DNA of 64,000 nucleotides from Rapana venosa (GCA_028751875.1 CM054153.1:27959831-28023830), one strand, 5' to 3'. Shown: positions 11,460-23,291, counted from the first letter of the stretch. Numbers and translations: made by a program. The notes: generated by a model from the letters alone, not told the origin.

Positions 11460-11725
11460 GATTATACACCCCCTTCTGGAAAGAGGGGGAAAAGGGGAGG
11501 GGGTGGAGGGAGGAATTAGGGGTGGGGGGAGGGAGGAAGGAGAAGACCATGTGTCATTTTCTGCTATCCTTTAAATTTGCTGCCCTTATGTAAACTTATT
11601 CCCCCTCACCCAAGCCCCACCCTCCCCCCAAACTATTTCTAGGGGGGAGGGGGTGGGGAGGGGCGGAGGGTCTAGAGGGTGCACAGGAGGAGGGGGGGAC
11701 GGAGGTTCTTTCAGACACCTCTATG
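11460..11725. repeat. G-rich low-complexity field (copy A)
   Basis: GGGGA/GGGAGG-rich segments flank a short C-rich part. Copy B: 27020-27250. Glycine-rich frames here are compositional. Confidence 0.7.
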
Positions 11726-11907
11726 TAATGCCAGAGGCAATTAAAATCGCTAAATGTGTTTTTCATCTGGCAAGGAAAAAACAACCTTTTTTATTTTTTA
11801 AAAATGCGAAAGGGAGGGAGGACATGTGTGAAGTGGCGTATTGGAGATGGATATGTGGGGCGGAAGGACTAGAACCACTCGGGAGCATTTAGCCACGGGC
11901 GCTCCCC

Positions 11908-11985
11908 CCCTTTCACCCCCCCCCCCCCCCAACACCCCCCCCCCCCCCCACCCCCCCCCCCCCCCCCCCCCCACACACACACACC
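11908..11985. repeat. Poly-C then (CA)n (copy A)
   Basis: A long C run with few A interruptions, ending in ACACACACACA. The same site in copy B is at 27450-27508. Length is not reliable. Confidence 0.8.
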
Positions 11986-12366
11986 CCCTTCCACCACCTC
12001 CACTTCTCGGAACCTGTCCTCTTTGAAATGGCTCTCACTTCAGTTCAAGACATACTCAGTTGTCCTCGAAAACAGAATAACCGTAAAGCTTTGTTGCTTG
12101 TTATAAAAACAGACAATTATTTTTGGCGTTTTATTCTTCTGCTGTAGAACTCGCGACTTTTTGCTACCAACAACGATTGATGATAAGTAGTATACCTAGA
12201 AACAACAACTAGAAACCAATAGCGCGTTTAAGGGGTAACTACAACATCGGCAGAAAAAGGAATCTTAGTGCCGCATACATCGACTGTGCCAGCTCTGATC
12301 CTGAGAACGTTTTTTTTTAAAGGACATAATTATGGAAAAGGTCATCTAAAAAATGGTTTTGATTTT

Positions 12367-12590
12367 GTTATTTTATTCTGTATTTTTCGGGGATAATGGA
12401 TTAAGCACTTGTTTGCTTTAAAAATTTTTTTCTTTTCTTTACTTCTTATCTCCCTGTATGCAGTTTTGTAAAATTTGTCATCCGTTCCTACTGGCGCACA
12501 CGGCCTAGATTTATGAAAAGCGGAACAGGTTCCAACGTAGTGCGCGTGCGTTCCCACACGGGACCTCGCTTTATAGTCTTATCCCCAAAG
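12367..12590 (-). mobile_element. SINE-A core and T1 end (copy A)
   Basis: Minus-strand element. The plus strand shows TTATTTTATTCTGTATTTTT, GGATAATGGATTAAGCACTT, GCAGTTTTGTAAAATTTGTC and CACACGGGACCTCGCTTTAT. Together with the plus-strand fragment at 12715-12845 it makes a tail-out inverted pair. Copy B: 27925-28143. Confidence 0.8.
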
Positions 12591-12714
12591 GGTAAACAAT
12601 CCACGTGCTGTATGATTGAAACAAGCGTTTTTCAATCCAACTGCTGAAGGTGCTACATGGTTTCAAAAACCCCCAAAAGTTTATGCACGAAAAAACAAAA
12701 AGGGGTTTCATGTC

Positions 12715-12845
12715 AACACACATAGCAACAGAAACAATGACAAAAAATTTTCAAAACGCTACACACGGGACTAGATGTAAAAAAGCACTGAGTGCTTTAT
12801 TCCCTTATCCCCGAATAAAAGAATAAATAAATTTTAAAAATAAGC
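12715..12845 (+). mobile_element. SINE-A 3' part, T1 end (copy A)
   Basis: Contains CGGGACTAGATGTAAAAAAG, GTGCTTTATTCCCTTATCCC and an AATAAATAAA tail. It is 5'-truncated. Copy B (28268-28402) preserves GTGCTTATTCCATTATCCTC. Confidence 0.75.
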
Positions 12846-12898
12846 AAACTCTTGAGATTGCCTTCAGCCCTGACAAGCTCTTAACATAGCAACCTACA

Positions 12899-13110
12899 TC
12901 GCCTTTAAAGGTGGAGAAAAAATCCTCTGAAGTCGGAGTATGGCTGCCCATGTGGCGAGGTGCTTGAAAATAGTCGTACACGCAAAACTTACCCAGAGTA
13001 CTTCCTATCTCACAGTGATTCCCAGGTGGGATGGATGAGTGAGTCAAGAGTGCATGATCAGGGTGACCCACCAGGGTGTAAAGCTGGGGAACACACAACA
13101 ACAACAACAT
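12899..13110 (-). repeat. Repeat F (copy A)
   Basis: The plus strand runs CTTTAAAGGTGGAGAAAA, CTGAAGTCGGAGTATGGCTG, ATTCCCAGGTGGGATGGATG, CCACCAGGGTGTAAAGCTGG and ends GAACACACAACAACAACAAC. A plus-strand relative is at 60211-60600. The (AAC)n boundary could be an element end. Copy B: 28458-28665. Confidence 0.7.
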
Positions 13111-13500
13111 AATATTATTACTTAGCTCTTGTTTCTCTCGTGCTTGCCCCGGCCTGGGACAAAATTGCTTCAAGAAATGTACTATTTGTAGGAGTGGCCC
13201 AGGCGCTCAAGTGGGGTGACTTGCCGCCACAGTCCCAAATCCGAGAAATTCCGCTGGGACTACATATAATTTCAAACCAACAAATTTCAAACGAGGCAAA
13301 AGCATGATATAGTTTTCAAAAATTACAGCAACATGATTTTCAGACCTTAAAAAGTAGAAAAAATCACGGTAGCCTCTCTATGAAAGTGCCCGGTCTTGCG
13401 ACCATTGCCACGCGGGAATATTATACTTCGGAAGGAGCAGGTTTCTTTGCTCCCCCCAATCATACAGAAATAACAATAAAACGGGGTTTAATTCACTTCA

Positions 13501-14000
13501 NNNNNNNNNNNNNNNNNNNNNNNNNNNNNNNNNNNNNNNNNNNNNNNNNNNNNNNNNNNNNNNNNNNNNNNNNNNNNNNNNNNNNNNNNNNNNNNNNNNN
13601 NNNNNNNNNNNNNNNNNNNNNNNNNNNNNNNNNNNNNNNNNNNNNNNNNNNNNNNNNNNNNNNNNNNNNNNNNNNNNNNNNNNNNNNNNNNNNNNNNNNN
13701 NNNNNNNNNNNNNNNNNNNNNNNNNNNNNNNNNNNNNNNNNNNNNNNNNNNNNNNNNNNNNNNNNNNNNNNNNNNNNNNNNNNNNNNNNNNNNNNNNNNN
13801 NNNNNNNNNNNNNNNNNNNNNNNNNNNNNNNNNNNNNNNNNNNNNNNNNNNNNNNNNNNNNNNNNNNNNNNNNNNNNNNNNNNNNNNNNNNNNNNNNNNN
13901 NNNNNNNNNNNNNNNNNNNNNNNNNNNNNNNNNNNNNNNNNNNNNNNNNNNNNNNNNNNNNNNNNNNNNNNNNNNNNNNNNNNNNNNNNNNNNNNNNNNN
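13501..14000. other. Assembly gap, exactly 500 N
   Basis: 500 consecutive N, a round number typical of a scaffolding placeholder and not a measured gap. The flanks overlap by sequence: copy A ends at the equivalent of 29062 in copy B. The true distance is therefore probably negative, meaning the contigs overlap. Confidence 0.98.
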
Positions 14001-15227
14001 CAAATTTTTTTAACGTGAAAAAACTGGAGCTCTACCCGGGGAAACAAAAACAAAAAATAAAACCAAAAACAAAAACCCCCCAACATTAGTTTGATGGACC
14101 CCCCTAATCAAACCTGACAAAGACATCAAGGGGGGAAATTTTGCACAAACATGCATGAACAGACTGTGTGTTTTTTTCCGGGGGTTTTTAAATGGTAGTG
14201 TGTACCCGATTCTTTTAAAACCCCTTTTCAATGCACTTTTTTTCAAAAATTTTCCTTTTTTCCCCCGAAAAAAATTATGTCCAACGGGGAAAATTTATGC
14301 AATAAAATGATGACAAGACAGACGGGCAGACGGACGGGGGAGGAAGTCAGGAGGCAAACAGACAGACGGACAAAACAGACACCACACACAATACATGTAC
14401 ACTGAACCTTATAGTCTGGGTCAACTTTGAAAAAAAAAATTCCCGAGAAAGGAACTAATTGCAATAGTAATTATTTTATGTATTTGGATGGAAAGTACCT
14501 AATTTTTAAAAAAATACCCAAAAAGTAGGACGATCAAAAGTTCGGAAGACCTTTTTTTTTAAAAGATATACGTCATCAAATTTCGATTTTTAAAAAATTT
14601 TAAAACAGAATGAAATTTAGGTCTTGTTACATATCTTTTGAAAGCTTTGCCCTATGATTACGATTTTGATAAAGAAATCCCATTTGACTTTAATGAAAGA
14701 AAAAAATCAATAAAAATATCCCGATGGTTCTTTATTTGGTTCGAACCCCCAAATTGCATGGGAAATCAAGTATATCTAAAAACTTTTTTACCTCCCAACG
14801 TAGAGAGCGGGGCCTATCAGTATAAATGATCCCCTTTTGGGGAAATTCTGTGATAAAAAATTTCCTCTTTTTTATCTCTCTCTCTTTGTTTTGTTTGTTC
14901 CTTTATGCTTGTCCCCTCCTTTTGTTTTATTTTTCCCTTCTTGGCCCTTCTGCTCCCTTTTTTTCCCCAAAAAGATTATAAAAAGTTTAAGTTTTTTTTT
15001 TATGCCACAGTAGATGCGCTGGGCTGACTTGTAAGGTATTTGGGTAGGTGACGCATTTTTCTCATATAACAGACAACAGGGTTCTGCCTGGGCGGTGGAA
15101 AAAAAAAAGAAGAATGATTTTCCCAGGATTAAACCAAAGTTTCGACCATGTCAATTCCCATGGCGAGCAAAGTGGTAGGTTTTCTCTTGAAGGTAAAAAC
15201 TTCACAAGGAGTAAAGAAAAAAACGTG
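14001..15227. other. Contig start, no feature
   Basis: A/T-rich sequence with many short homopolymers and no repeat family or exon that I recognise. Its duplicate partner, if any, would lie upstream of this window. The ACAGACGGGCAGACGGACGG stretch near 14320 is a small degenerate tetranucleotide array. Confidence 0.6.
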
Positions 15228-15474
15228 AGGTAGAGGAAACAGCATCAGGTTTTTCAAACCCACGTGGCAAGTCACTTCGTCCAGATAATCAGAAATGGAA
15301 ACCCGTTACCCAGCGCATCTTGCTGGAATGAAGAAAACACGCAAAAATCGTTTCAAGATTCAGGACACTTTCTCATCCACTTCCCTGAAGAGGGGGTGCA
15401 TTGAGACAGCTCAAGTCTTTGCATTTCCTAATCCCTTTTAAAATTGGAGCCCAACCTTTTTCTGCAGTAAAAAA

Positions 15475-15540
15475 TAATATTAATAATGTATGGAAATTTA
15501 TATAGCGCTGAATTTTTAAAAGAACAAATAAAAGCGCTAG
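15475..15540 (-). repeat. Repeat H fragment (copy B)
   Basis: TGGAAATTTATATAGCGCTG followed by AATTTTTAAAAGAACAAATA and AAAGCGCTAG. It sits directly against SINE-B, as in copy A. Confidence 0.6.
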
Positions 15541-15935
15541 ATTTCTTTTCATACCACTTTAAGTCACGGCAGATTTCTCCCGTGAAAATTGGGGGCTGCT
15601 TCCCCGGGGGGAGAGCGCGTCGCCACAAGAGCAGCGCCCCCCTTTTTTTTTTTCTTTTTCCTGTCTGAACTTTTTTTTGGTTTCCCTATCGAGTGGTTTT
15701 TTTCAAAAGAATTTTGCAGGGAAACTTCTTGTTCCCGTGGGTTTTTTATGTGGCAAAATAATTTTGTGTAACAACGGGACCCGGTTTATCGTCTCCCCGA
15801 AAAGCTAGCCCCCCCAGACCCCCACTCATGGTCAAATGGATGGGGGAAAAATTTCCGGTCCAAAAGGGGGTACGCCCCGCCGCCCATTTTAGACCCGGAT
15901 TTTTTCGCTTTTTGACAGGGCGCTTTACATCCTTT
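15541..15935 (-). mobile_element. SINE-B copy (copy B)
   Basis: The plus strand shows CATACCACTTTAAGTCACGG, GAGAGCGCGTCGCCACAAGA, CCCCCACTCATGGTCAAATG and CTTTTTGACAGGGCG. It is better preserved than 320-715 but still ends in an AAG repeat in place of the box A head seen at 59562-59960. Confidence 0.75.
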
Positions 15936-16079
15936 AGAATGATGATAAGAAGAAGAAGAAGAAGAAGAAGGATAGGGGAATTTTTGTAGCATGAATTTGT
16001 AAAACAAAAAAAAAATCAAAGCGATCGCAGGACCTTTATATTCTTGGAGCAGGAGGGAGATCAGTTTCCCGAGACAAAG

Positions 16080-16640
16080 TGCAGGTGGAGAATAGCAGTC
16101 CTAAAGTGCAGTGTGGAAAATACCCAGCTCCTTAAGTGCAGTGTGGGAATCCCCAGTCCTTTAAAAGTGCAGTGTGGGAATAGCCAGCCCTATTGGCAGT
16201 GTGGAGAATAGCCAGCCCCTTCAGTGCAGTGTGGAGAATGATTGCTCTATTTTTGCAGTGTGGGAATGCCCAGCTCTATCAGTGCAGTGTGGGAAAAGAC
16301 TTGCCCCTATTAGTGCGTGTGAAAGAATAACCCGCTCCTAAAAGTCCCGTGTAGATAATAGCCTTCCCTATTAGTGCATTGTGGATAATAACCTGCCCCT
16401 ATTGTGCATTGTGGATAATAGCCAGCTCCTATTAGTGCAGTGTGAAGAATAACCTGTCCTACTAGTGCTTTTGGAAAAAAGGCAGCTCCATTGTGCAGTG
16501 TGGAGATTAGGCAGGTTATTAGTGCAGTGTGGAAAATAGGAGCCCCTATTAGTGCGTGTGGAGAATAAGCAGTCCTTTTTTTGTGCAGTGTGAAAAATAG
16601 GCAGTCTTTAGTGCAGTGGGGAGAATAGGCAGTCTATTTG
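16080..16640. repeat. 31-bp minisatellite, copy B
   Basis: Same array as 830-1390, about 17 degenerate units of GTGCAGTGTGGAGAAT plus an AGC(C)AGCTCCTATTA-like half. The units are regular direct repeats without unique spacers, so it is not a CRISPR array. Confidence 0.9.
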
Positions 16641-19250
16641 TGGGGTCCATGTTAAATGTAGAGAAATGTAAAGTTTTTGCCCTGAATAGTTTCATTCCCA
16701 AAAGCTTTTTTCCCCCTGCACCCAGAAGGTGGGGGCACAGGGGGGCCACAGATGCCAGTTGCCGGGCTTTGTCATGCTTACCAAACATTAAAACTTGGAT
16801 ACTAATGACAAAGTAAGCTGCAGAATTTTAAAAAATTCCAACGGGAATTTTGTCTTGGTGTAATGTTAGATTATGGTACGCCTTAATTTTTTGGGACCCG
16901 GGGTGCTGCCCAATATGCCCATACCTGGAGGGTACCAGTTTATCCAGTGTCGTTGTGACTACATTGTCAGCAACAAAATGGATCCAGCTGTTGGGGGTTC
17001 TGCCTACCAGGTTGTTTCCTAGTCAGCGCAGCCACATTTTTAAAAAAGGGTGATCCTTGTATGAAAACGAAACCCAAAGTTTTTGGGGGGCCCCCTTCAA
17101 CAAGGTTTTTTTTGGGTCCCGTCTGCTGGGGCATGGCAATCCCAAGAGCAATCTGAAGAGGAGGGATGGTACTGTTTGGGCGTGCTGCCAGCTTAGTGTG
17201 ACCAAGAAAGTAATTGTCAAGTAGGATTTTTTCCTTCCAGCCCCGTTCTGCGAAACAGATCCAAAGAGATGGTAAAAAAATTAAAAATCCCAAAAATGTT
17301 TTAGAGGGGAAAAACCAATTGTTTTGGTTTGCTTTTGCAGAAAAATCTCTGTTGTTTATGTGTTGCGTTCCTGATATTTTATAGGGAAGTTTTGTAGTGT
17401 CGAAAAACATTTGATTTTTTTTCTTTCTTGCTCTTTCTCTCTGTTGGATTTGCAAAAAAATTTCCAGGATTTTCGCATTTGCCTTATTGTAAAAGGGCTT
17501 CTCTTTCCCTCTGTGAGGGAAAAAATGCTAAATCACCCAAAATGACTTTAGGGTTTTTGCCACATGTATTTCTTGTGTAGGAGTTCCTATGGAGATTATT
17601 TTTTTTTGTGCACAAGTCCATGATTGTGTTTTTTTCATCATCTTCTCTTTGAAATGAGTTGACATGCCTGAAAACCTTTTTATGGCTGTGTCTATGGTCT
17701 GCCTGCAGTTGCTGTGGTTTGTTCCCCTGAAGAACGGCGGAAAGTAGAGGGTTGATTTCATAGGTTTTTGGGGCCTCACTGCTTGTGATCAAATAGCTGA
17801 GCATGAAGGTCTTGACGCTTGCTTTTTTTTTTCACACTCTTTCTGCCCCTTTTTCTCTGGTCCAGCTTTAAACCCCCTTTTTTGAAACTGCTGCTGGCAA
17901 TTTTCATGTCGAATTTGAAACAGCGTTTTCGTTTCTTCCCGAAAAACATTAATTGGACTGACCACAAAAGAGACAAAAAGGGAAATTTTTTAAAACCCAG
18001 TTGCTTGGATCGAAGAGCTGTGTTTTTTTCACATTTAAAACTTGCTCTTCCCTCGTCTCCATTTTATCCTTCAAACAGCATGCTTTTTTGGGACCTGCTA
18101 TACTTTCTCGTCTGCCTTACTTTTATCTGGCTATCAGTCAGCAGTCTTTCTCCACACAATAACATGCAGACATGCCCATTCAGTCCTTTTATGTGGACAA
18201 GGAAAAAAATGTGATCAGTTATTGGGAAAATTTTGCAAAATGGCAACCCAAAAATTTAGATCAGCACTTTTGCTTAGCTTCAAGTTAAACTGAAAACAGT
18301 TGCAAGCCTTTTATTCAGAGTTTTAAATACACCAGTAGGGTAAATAGGACTGGGCAGACATTTGGATCCAATGAATTCAGATCATCTGTACACACAGTCA
18401 GAGACAGGAAACGTACAGAGAATGAAAAAAGAATGAAAACCTTATTTATTTTTTATACACACACACACACACACACATTTTGCAGGGGCACCAGATTTAC
18501 TTTCCAAAAAACAGAGGCACACGATTACTTCCCCCTTTTTTGGTCAAAGGTTATAACGAAAGGCGTAGGGCCCCCGTGTTTGTTTTTACACTCCCTTCCT
18601 AATTTTCTATGGGCAGATTTTCCGTGCCTGCCTATCAGTGTTCTGTGGACGAAACACCTCTGGCTTTTTTTATGAAAGTTAAAAACACTTTCAAGTAAAA
18701 AAAACAAAGGGACCCCGAGAGTGATTTTGGCAAAAAAAGTGGTTTACCATCAAGAATCACTAACCCTACTGTATTGTGCAGGAAATGGCCTATGTGGCAG
18801 TTGTTTTTTTCTGTTGTTGGTTTAAAACTACATCAGTGATGAAAAGACCACATCCTATAAAAAAAAGCAAGCAGGTACTTTAGTGTGTGTTAAATTTTTA
18901 AAAGATAAGTTTTATTTTTTGTAATTTAAACCCGAATCAGTAGGTCAGGCATTTTTCCGCCTGGGGCCTTTTTTGGGGGCAAAAAGGGTGGGCCCTTTCA
19001 AAAAAAGGGAGGATGCCGCGGTGTGTGAGGCGGCCAGCTATAGCAAATGATCAGTATCAGAGTGCCAAATATTGTTTTTGAGCTTGTTTGTTTATTGATT
19101 TTCGGCAACTTCCGACACCTACTTTTTCCTACTTTTTGGATATGTTGTTAGTGATATTTTTATCTACCTGTTGCACCAAGTTTGAAAACTATTGCAATTA
19201 GTTCCTTGGGAAATGCAAGGATTGACTAGACTATACCTTGCTGTTCCACA
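16641..19250. other. Unique sequence, no gene recognised (copy B)
   Basis: The only clear low-complexity item is a short CA array at about 18458-18476, missing from copy A. Small indels between the copies prevent any reliable reading frame. Confidence 0.5.
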
Positions 19251-19254
19251 AGTA

Positions 19255-19455
19255 GAGAGGAAGAAGCACTTTCAGCGCCATTCCACCAGCAGGTGTCTCC
19301 TGTCGTCTGCAGCTTGGCAGCGCCATCTGGGGCTCTGCTCCTTCCTGTGCTGGCAGCGTTTTCCTCCCCCTGAAGGCTTGATGACGCACTTCCTGTTACT
19401 GCACTTCCTTCCTTCCTACTGGCTTGACTTGTCCTTCCCATGATGCTGCATTCTT
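19255..19455 (+). repeat. Repeat G copy 1 (copy B)
   Basis: The clean version reads AGGAAGAAGCACTTTCAGCG, CCACCAGCAGGTGTCTCC, CAGCTTGGCAGCGCCATCTG, GGCTTGATGACGCACTTCCT. It has an E-box-like CAGGTG and a CTCF-like string on the minus strand at 19318-19333. Copies 2 and 3 follow at about 2.7 kb spacing. Confidence 0.7.
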
Positions 19456-19654
19456 ATGGAGGGAGTCAGAAAAACAAAGAGAGAGAAATGAGGTCAGAAG
19501 CACCGACACTCAAAATGGTAAACAACAACTTCTTTAAAATAAAACAACTTATACATATTTTTTAAATGAGTGCGCTGGATCTTCAAACAGTAAACAGCTT
19601 AATAACTCTGACATTTTATATAAAATAAACATTTTTTTAAGGAAAAAAAGAGCT

Positions 19655-19815
19655 CAGCTCAGTTACTGATTCTTGAGAAAGACAATTCTCTCTTATGCCT
19701 GGTGGGATGCTCTGGGCCTGACCTGCTTAATGGCAGCGTAACGAGCTCATATCACAGACAACAATAGTTGCTGTCTGAGCGTTCCACGAAGAAGAAGAAG
19801 AAGAAGAACAACAAC
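19655..19815 (+). repeat. Repeat D, 3' part (copy B)
   Basis: Runs from GATTCTTGAGAAAGACAATT through GCAGCGTAACGAGCTCAT and TTGCTGTCTGAGCGTTCCAC to an (AAG)n(AAC)n end. It is the left arm of a tail-to-tail inverted pair with 19990-20290. Confidence 0.75.
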
Positions 19816-19989
19816 AACATTTATACTAACACCAGTAAATGATGAAATAAAAAATAAAGTACAGAGTAACTAAAGAAGGGACCAGGCCCAGTCACAGCTT
19901 CACCAATCCCACCCCTTCAATAACTCCTTACTTAATTTCTTTCCACCACCAAAATGTACCCTGGGGGACGGGGCAGCCTAGTGGTTTTC

Positions 19990-20290
19990 ATCTTCGTCAA
20001 ACGGCAACGGTTGTTGTCTGTCGCATGAGTGAAAATGCGTTGCACTGCCCTTAAGCGCCTGACAAAGTCAGGCCTAGCACATCCCTGAGAGAGAATTTTG
20101 TTGTCTTTTAAGTCTTTATGGAAAACAAGACAAGGCAAAAAAATGGACCAAGAAGGCAGAAAATAGACAAGGAGGAGGTGACGGGAAGAAAAGTAACAAG
20201 GCAGAAACAAAGAGAGGGATAGAAATGAGGGAATTCCTAGCACAGAATTTCCAGAAGGTGGGGACGCTATTTATACTGACAGGCCCCCAC
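19990..20290 (-). repeat. Repeat D, near full (copy B)
   Basis: The plus strand runs CATCTTCGTCAAACGG, GTCGCATGAGTGAAAATGCG, AAGCGCCTGACAAAGTCAGG, then an A/G-rich middle and CAGAATTTCCAGAAGGTGGG, GCTATTTATACTGACAGG. The sense strand therefore starts with a TATAAATAGC box and ends at the AAG tail. The polymerase and parent element are unknown. Confidence 0.75.
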
Positions 20291-20294
20291 ATCC

Positions 20295-20450
20295 CTACAG
20301 AGGAGCTTAGTGGTTTGAGCATTTCTCAAGACACCACCGAGGCGCCTGTCCTATGGATATTTCCCCTCTGGAGTTAACATCAGTGCCGACTCCAATCCTC
20401 CACGAGTCAGTCCTTCAAATGAGGCTATAAACCGAAATCCCATGTGCGAG

Positions 20451-20523
<73 letters not shown>

Positions 20524-20757
20524 AACATCTTTCCCACATGTTAAAACCCGGTTCTGATTTTCGGAAGAGTAGGCTTATTGTGTGCCAGTGGAATCGAGTG
20601 ATGACACAATTTGACAAAATCACATACACATTGGTAGGTGGTGCGTGTTAAGACATTATCCCTGAAGATGGAGTGCGGCTAACGTAATGGTCGGTAAACG
20701 GACGCATACACAAAATCTCACCTTTGGTGAAGCTCCAAGCTCTAGCCTAAGATTTAT
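20295..20757 (+). mobile_element. SINE-A with T2 end and internal CA expansion (copy B)
   Basis: A weak alpha-type head (GCTTAGTGGTTTGAGCATTT) is followed by GGAGTTAACATCAGTGCCGA, the core, and the T2 end (AAGATGGAGTGCGGCTAACG, ATGGTCGGTAAACGGACGCA, AATCTCACCTTTGGTGAAGC). A 70-bp CA array at 20451-20520 has grown from the site where other copies read GCGAACGCACGCAGAAC. Confidence 0.8.
20451..20520. repeat. (CA)n microsatellite inside SINE-A
   Basis: A pure CA array of about 35 units inside the SINE-A core, flanked by core sequence on both sides. In copy A the same site is a short impure CA stretch. Confidence 0.95.
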
Positions 20758-20904
20758 AAAAACAACCAACACAAACCTGTATGCTGCTATCTTTGTATGG
20801 ACTTTCTTCTTCGTTTTGTTTCCTAGGTTTTGGTTTATTCCAAAGTGCATTGTGTTTGGGGCGAGGGGTTGCAAGGATAATATAAGTATGAGTGAGGTTG
20901 AGAA

Positions 20905-21135
20905 CTAGCTAGGGTGGGGGGGTGGGGGGGGGGGGGGGTGGGGTGGGCAGAGAATAGCACCAGACATGTATATATATCCTGGAGGCAATTAACATCTTAA
21001 AATGTGTTTATCATCTGGCAGCACCCCTATGTTGTAAGAGCAGGAGGGCGTGGGGGGGAAAAGGGTGTGGGTGTGTTTTTGTTTTGTTTTGTGGGGGGGG
21101 GGGGGTGATGGGGGGTGAGGGGGAGGGGGTGGTGG
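20905..21135. repeat. G-rich low-complexity tracts (copy B)
   Basis: Several GGGGTGGGG runs surround a short unique segment (GCAGAGAATAGCACCAGACA to TAAGAGCAGGAGGGCG). This is the intact counterpart of the ruined poly-G block in copy A. Confidence 0.7.
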
Positions 21136-21539
21136 AATTGACTAGACTAATGTGAGAAATGAGCTACACCATGAAAATGACCTCTGTGGTCTGGGTAATA
21201 GTATAGTAGGAGGAGAAGAAGAGGAGGAGGATCATGCTATCAATCGGCTTCACTCAAGGGACAAAGTAATGAAGGAGGGAAGGATGGAGACTTGGCCTGC
21301 CTGCCCATATGAATATATATCATTCCTCTTACATCTGATACATTCTGGACTGTTGCTTATTTACTATTCCATTAACTTATTTCTGTATTTGCTTCATTTC
21401 AATGTATATCGACAATCTCATAAGCCATCTCAATGTGGACATTTGGATTAAAATTATAACAACGATGATAATAGCAATATACGCAATAAACAATAACTGA
21501 TAACAGTAATGATAATAGTCATGATTATGATAATGAATT

Positions 21540-21562
21540 ACTGTTACTGCTGCTGTTGCTGC

Positions 21563-21602
<40 letters not shown>

Positions 21603-21616
21603 ACTGCTACTACTAC
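21540..21616. repeat. (TGC/TGT)n triplet repeat (copy B only)
   Basis: CTG/TTG triplets ending in CTACTACTACTA. It is absent from copy A, where the sequence is degraded. On the minus strand it encodes an alanine-rich frame; nothing else suggests a gene. Confidence 0.85.
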
Positions 21617-21967
21617 TAGATCTAGCAGTTCTTCAGAATCAAACTTTTTTCCCCTGATAAAATCAAACTTCTTCAATGTATAAATTTTTGTTTTCTGATT
21701 TCAACTGCTTTATCTCTCTATTTATTAGGGGTGGGGGGGAGGGGGGGGGGGGGGGAGAAGGCTGGAATGGTGTTGTTTGTAAGGCTTTCCAGTCAAAGAC
21801 CAAGACCTCTTTAACTCCTCTGACAAATACAACAACAAACAAACAAATAAGCGAATAAAGTAACACCATCATTTGCCTTTACCCAGAAGCATCTCCCCTT
21901 CCCCACCCTTCTTTCCCCCCTTTAAAATTTTTTCTCCTGTAAAGCCAGAAAACAAACCTGCTGTTCC

Positions 21968-22195
21968 TTGTGGAGAGGAAGAAAGAAGTAAAGCACTTTC
22001 AGCCACCACCACCACCACATGTCTGGTGGTGTCGTCTGCAGCTGGTGTTGGCAGCTCCGCCATCTGGTGCTCTGCATGCTCCTTCCTGGCAGTTTGTTTA
22101 TCCGCCTCCAGGCCCGATGACGTAACTTCCTGTTACCTCCAGGCCCGATGACGTAACTTCCTGTTACCGCGCTTCCTTCCTGCAACTGGTTTGTC
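21968..22195 (+). repeat. Repeat G copy 2 with 31-bp duplication (copy B)
   Basis: AAAGCACTTTCAGCCACCAC, GTCGTCTGCAGCTGGTGTTG, CTCCGCCATCTGGTGCTCTG, then two tandem 31-bp blocks beginning CTCCAGGCCCGATGACGTAA. The doubled TGACGTAA and CTTCCTG strings are present in both halves of the assembly duplication, so they are real and not errors. Confidence 0.75.
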
Positions 22196-22487
22196 TGTCC
22201 TGTTACTGATTTTGTTTTGAACAGAGAAGAAGAAGAAGGAGGAGGAGGAGACAAAAGAGAAATGGGGTAAGGGCACTGGAAAGTTAACTTTTCACCTTTT
22301 CAAAATCAACCTCCTCTCCCCAAATAAAAACAAAAAAACAGCAGCAGCAAAAGCAAACAAATAAATGTAGCCTATGGTTATGAAATATACACCTGTAGAA
22401 ATTTTTTGGTTTATATCGGACCAATATGATTATGTGAAAGTAGAAAACTAGATCAAGTCACCCATTGCTTGATTATTTGTGTCCGGC

Positions 22488-22531
<44 letters not shown>

Positions 22532-22535
22532 TGTT
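22488..22535. repeat. (TG)n microsatellite (copy B)
   Basis: TG array followed by GGTGTTGTGTGTTTGTTG. Same locus as 6985-7030. Confidence 0.9.
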
Positions 22536-23260
22536 GTGTGTTTGTTGTTTGATGTTTTTCTATCCAGTGGAATTTTTTTCTTGCTGCCTTTACACATATT
22601 TTGTAAGCTCTTTTCATAGCTTTTGGTCTTTATTCCGTTGTTTTTTGTTTTGTTTTGTTTTTGGATGGGGATGGGGCGGTTTGCGTTTTACATGTATTTT
22701 TGTTGTTTGTTTTGGTATGTGTGTGTGTTTGTGTGTGCGCGCACTAAAAGTTGATAGTGGGTGCATGGGGGAAAAGAGGATGTGGCCTTCAGTATCTAGT
22801 CTAGCTCAACTAATATAAATATAATATCCTATATATCAAAAATGTTAACCACCAGGCATGACAACAGTGGTCTGAAAAGGACTGACGAGGGGGGGGGGGG
22901 GGGGGGACTCAAGTAGAATGGTGTGAAAAATGGGACCCCACAATGCCGACAGCTTTCAGAGACTAGTAGATTTTGATGGGGGAAAAACCAAGCTGTTGGG
23001 GTTTTCCCCACACTCTCTGACAGGCCACAAGAAGAGCCGCCACCAGTCACGTTCATAAACTGGGATAATATTATTATATCTACAACAGTGGAAAACCCAC
23101 ACTGGTCCTGCCTTCTATCTATACTACTACCGTCTGCTTGAAGGAAGCTCCGTTGCATACTTTTTACAGATTATTCACTTTTATATATATCAGACCAACG
23201 TGATTATGTTTAAGTACCAAATTAGATCAGTCACTCATGGCTTTATATCTGTGTCCTGTC

Positions 23261-23261
<1 letters not shown>

Positions 23262-23291
<30 letters not shown>

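Larger units (their letters stand above)
1..13500. repeat. Copy A of a ~13.5 kb direct duplication (contig end)
   Basis: The whole stretch reappears downstream in the same order and orientation. Anchors pair as 320 with 15541, 4675 with 19990, 8424 with 23923, 10657 with 26192 and 12899 with 28458. The offset rises from about 15.22 kb to 15.56 kb because copy A has net small deletions. Differences are mostly homopolymer-length changes and short indels, and 1-6470 is clearly poorer than 6480-13500. It stops abruptly at the run of N. I infer a contig end that overlaps the next contig; a recent real segmental duplication is less likely. Confidence 0.9.
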
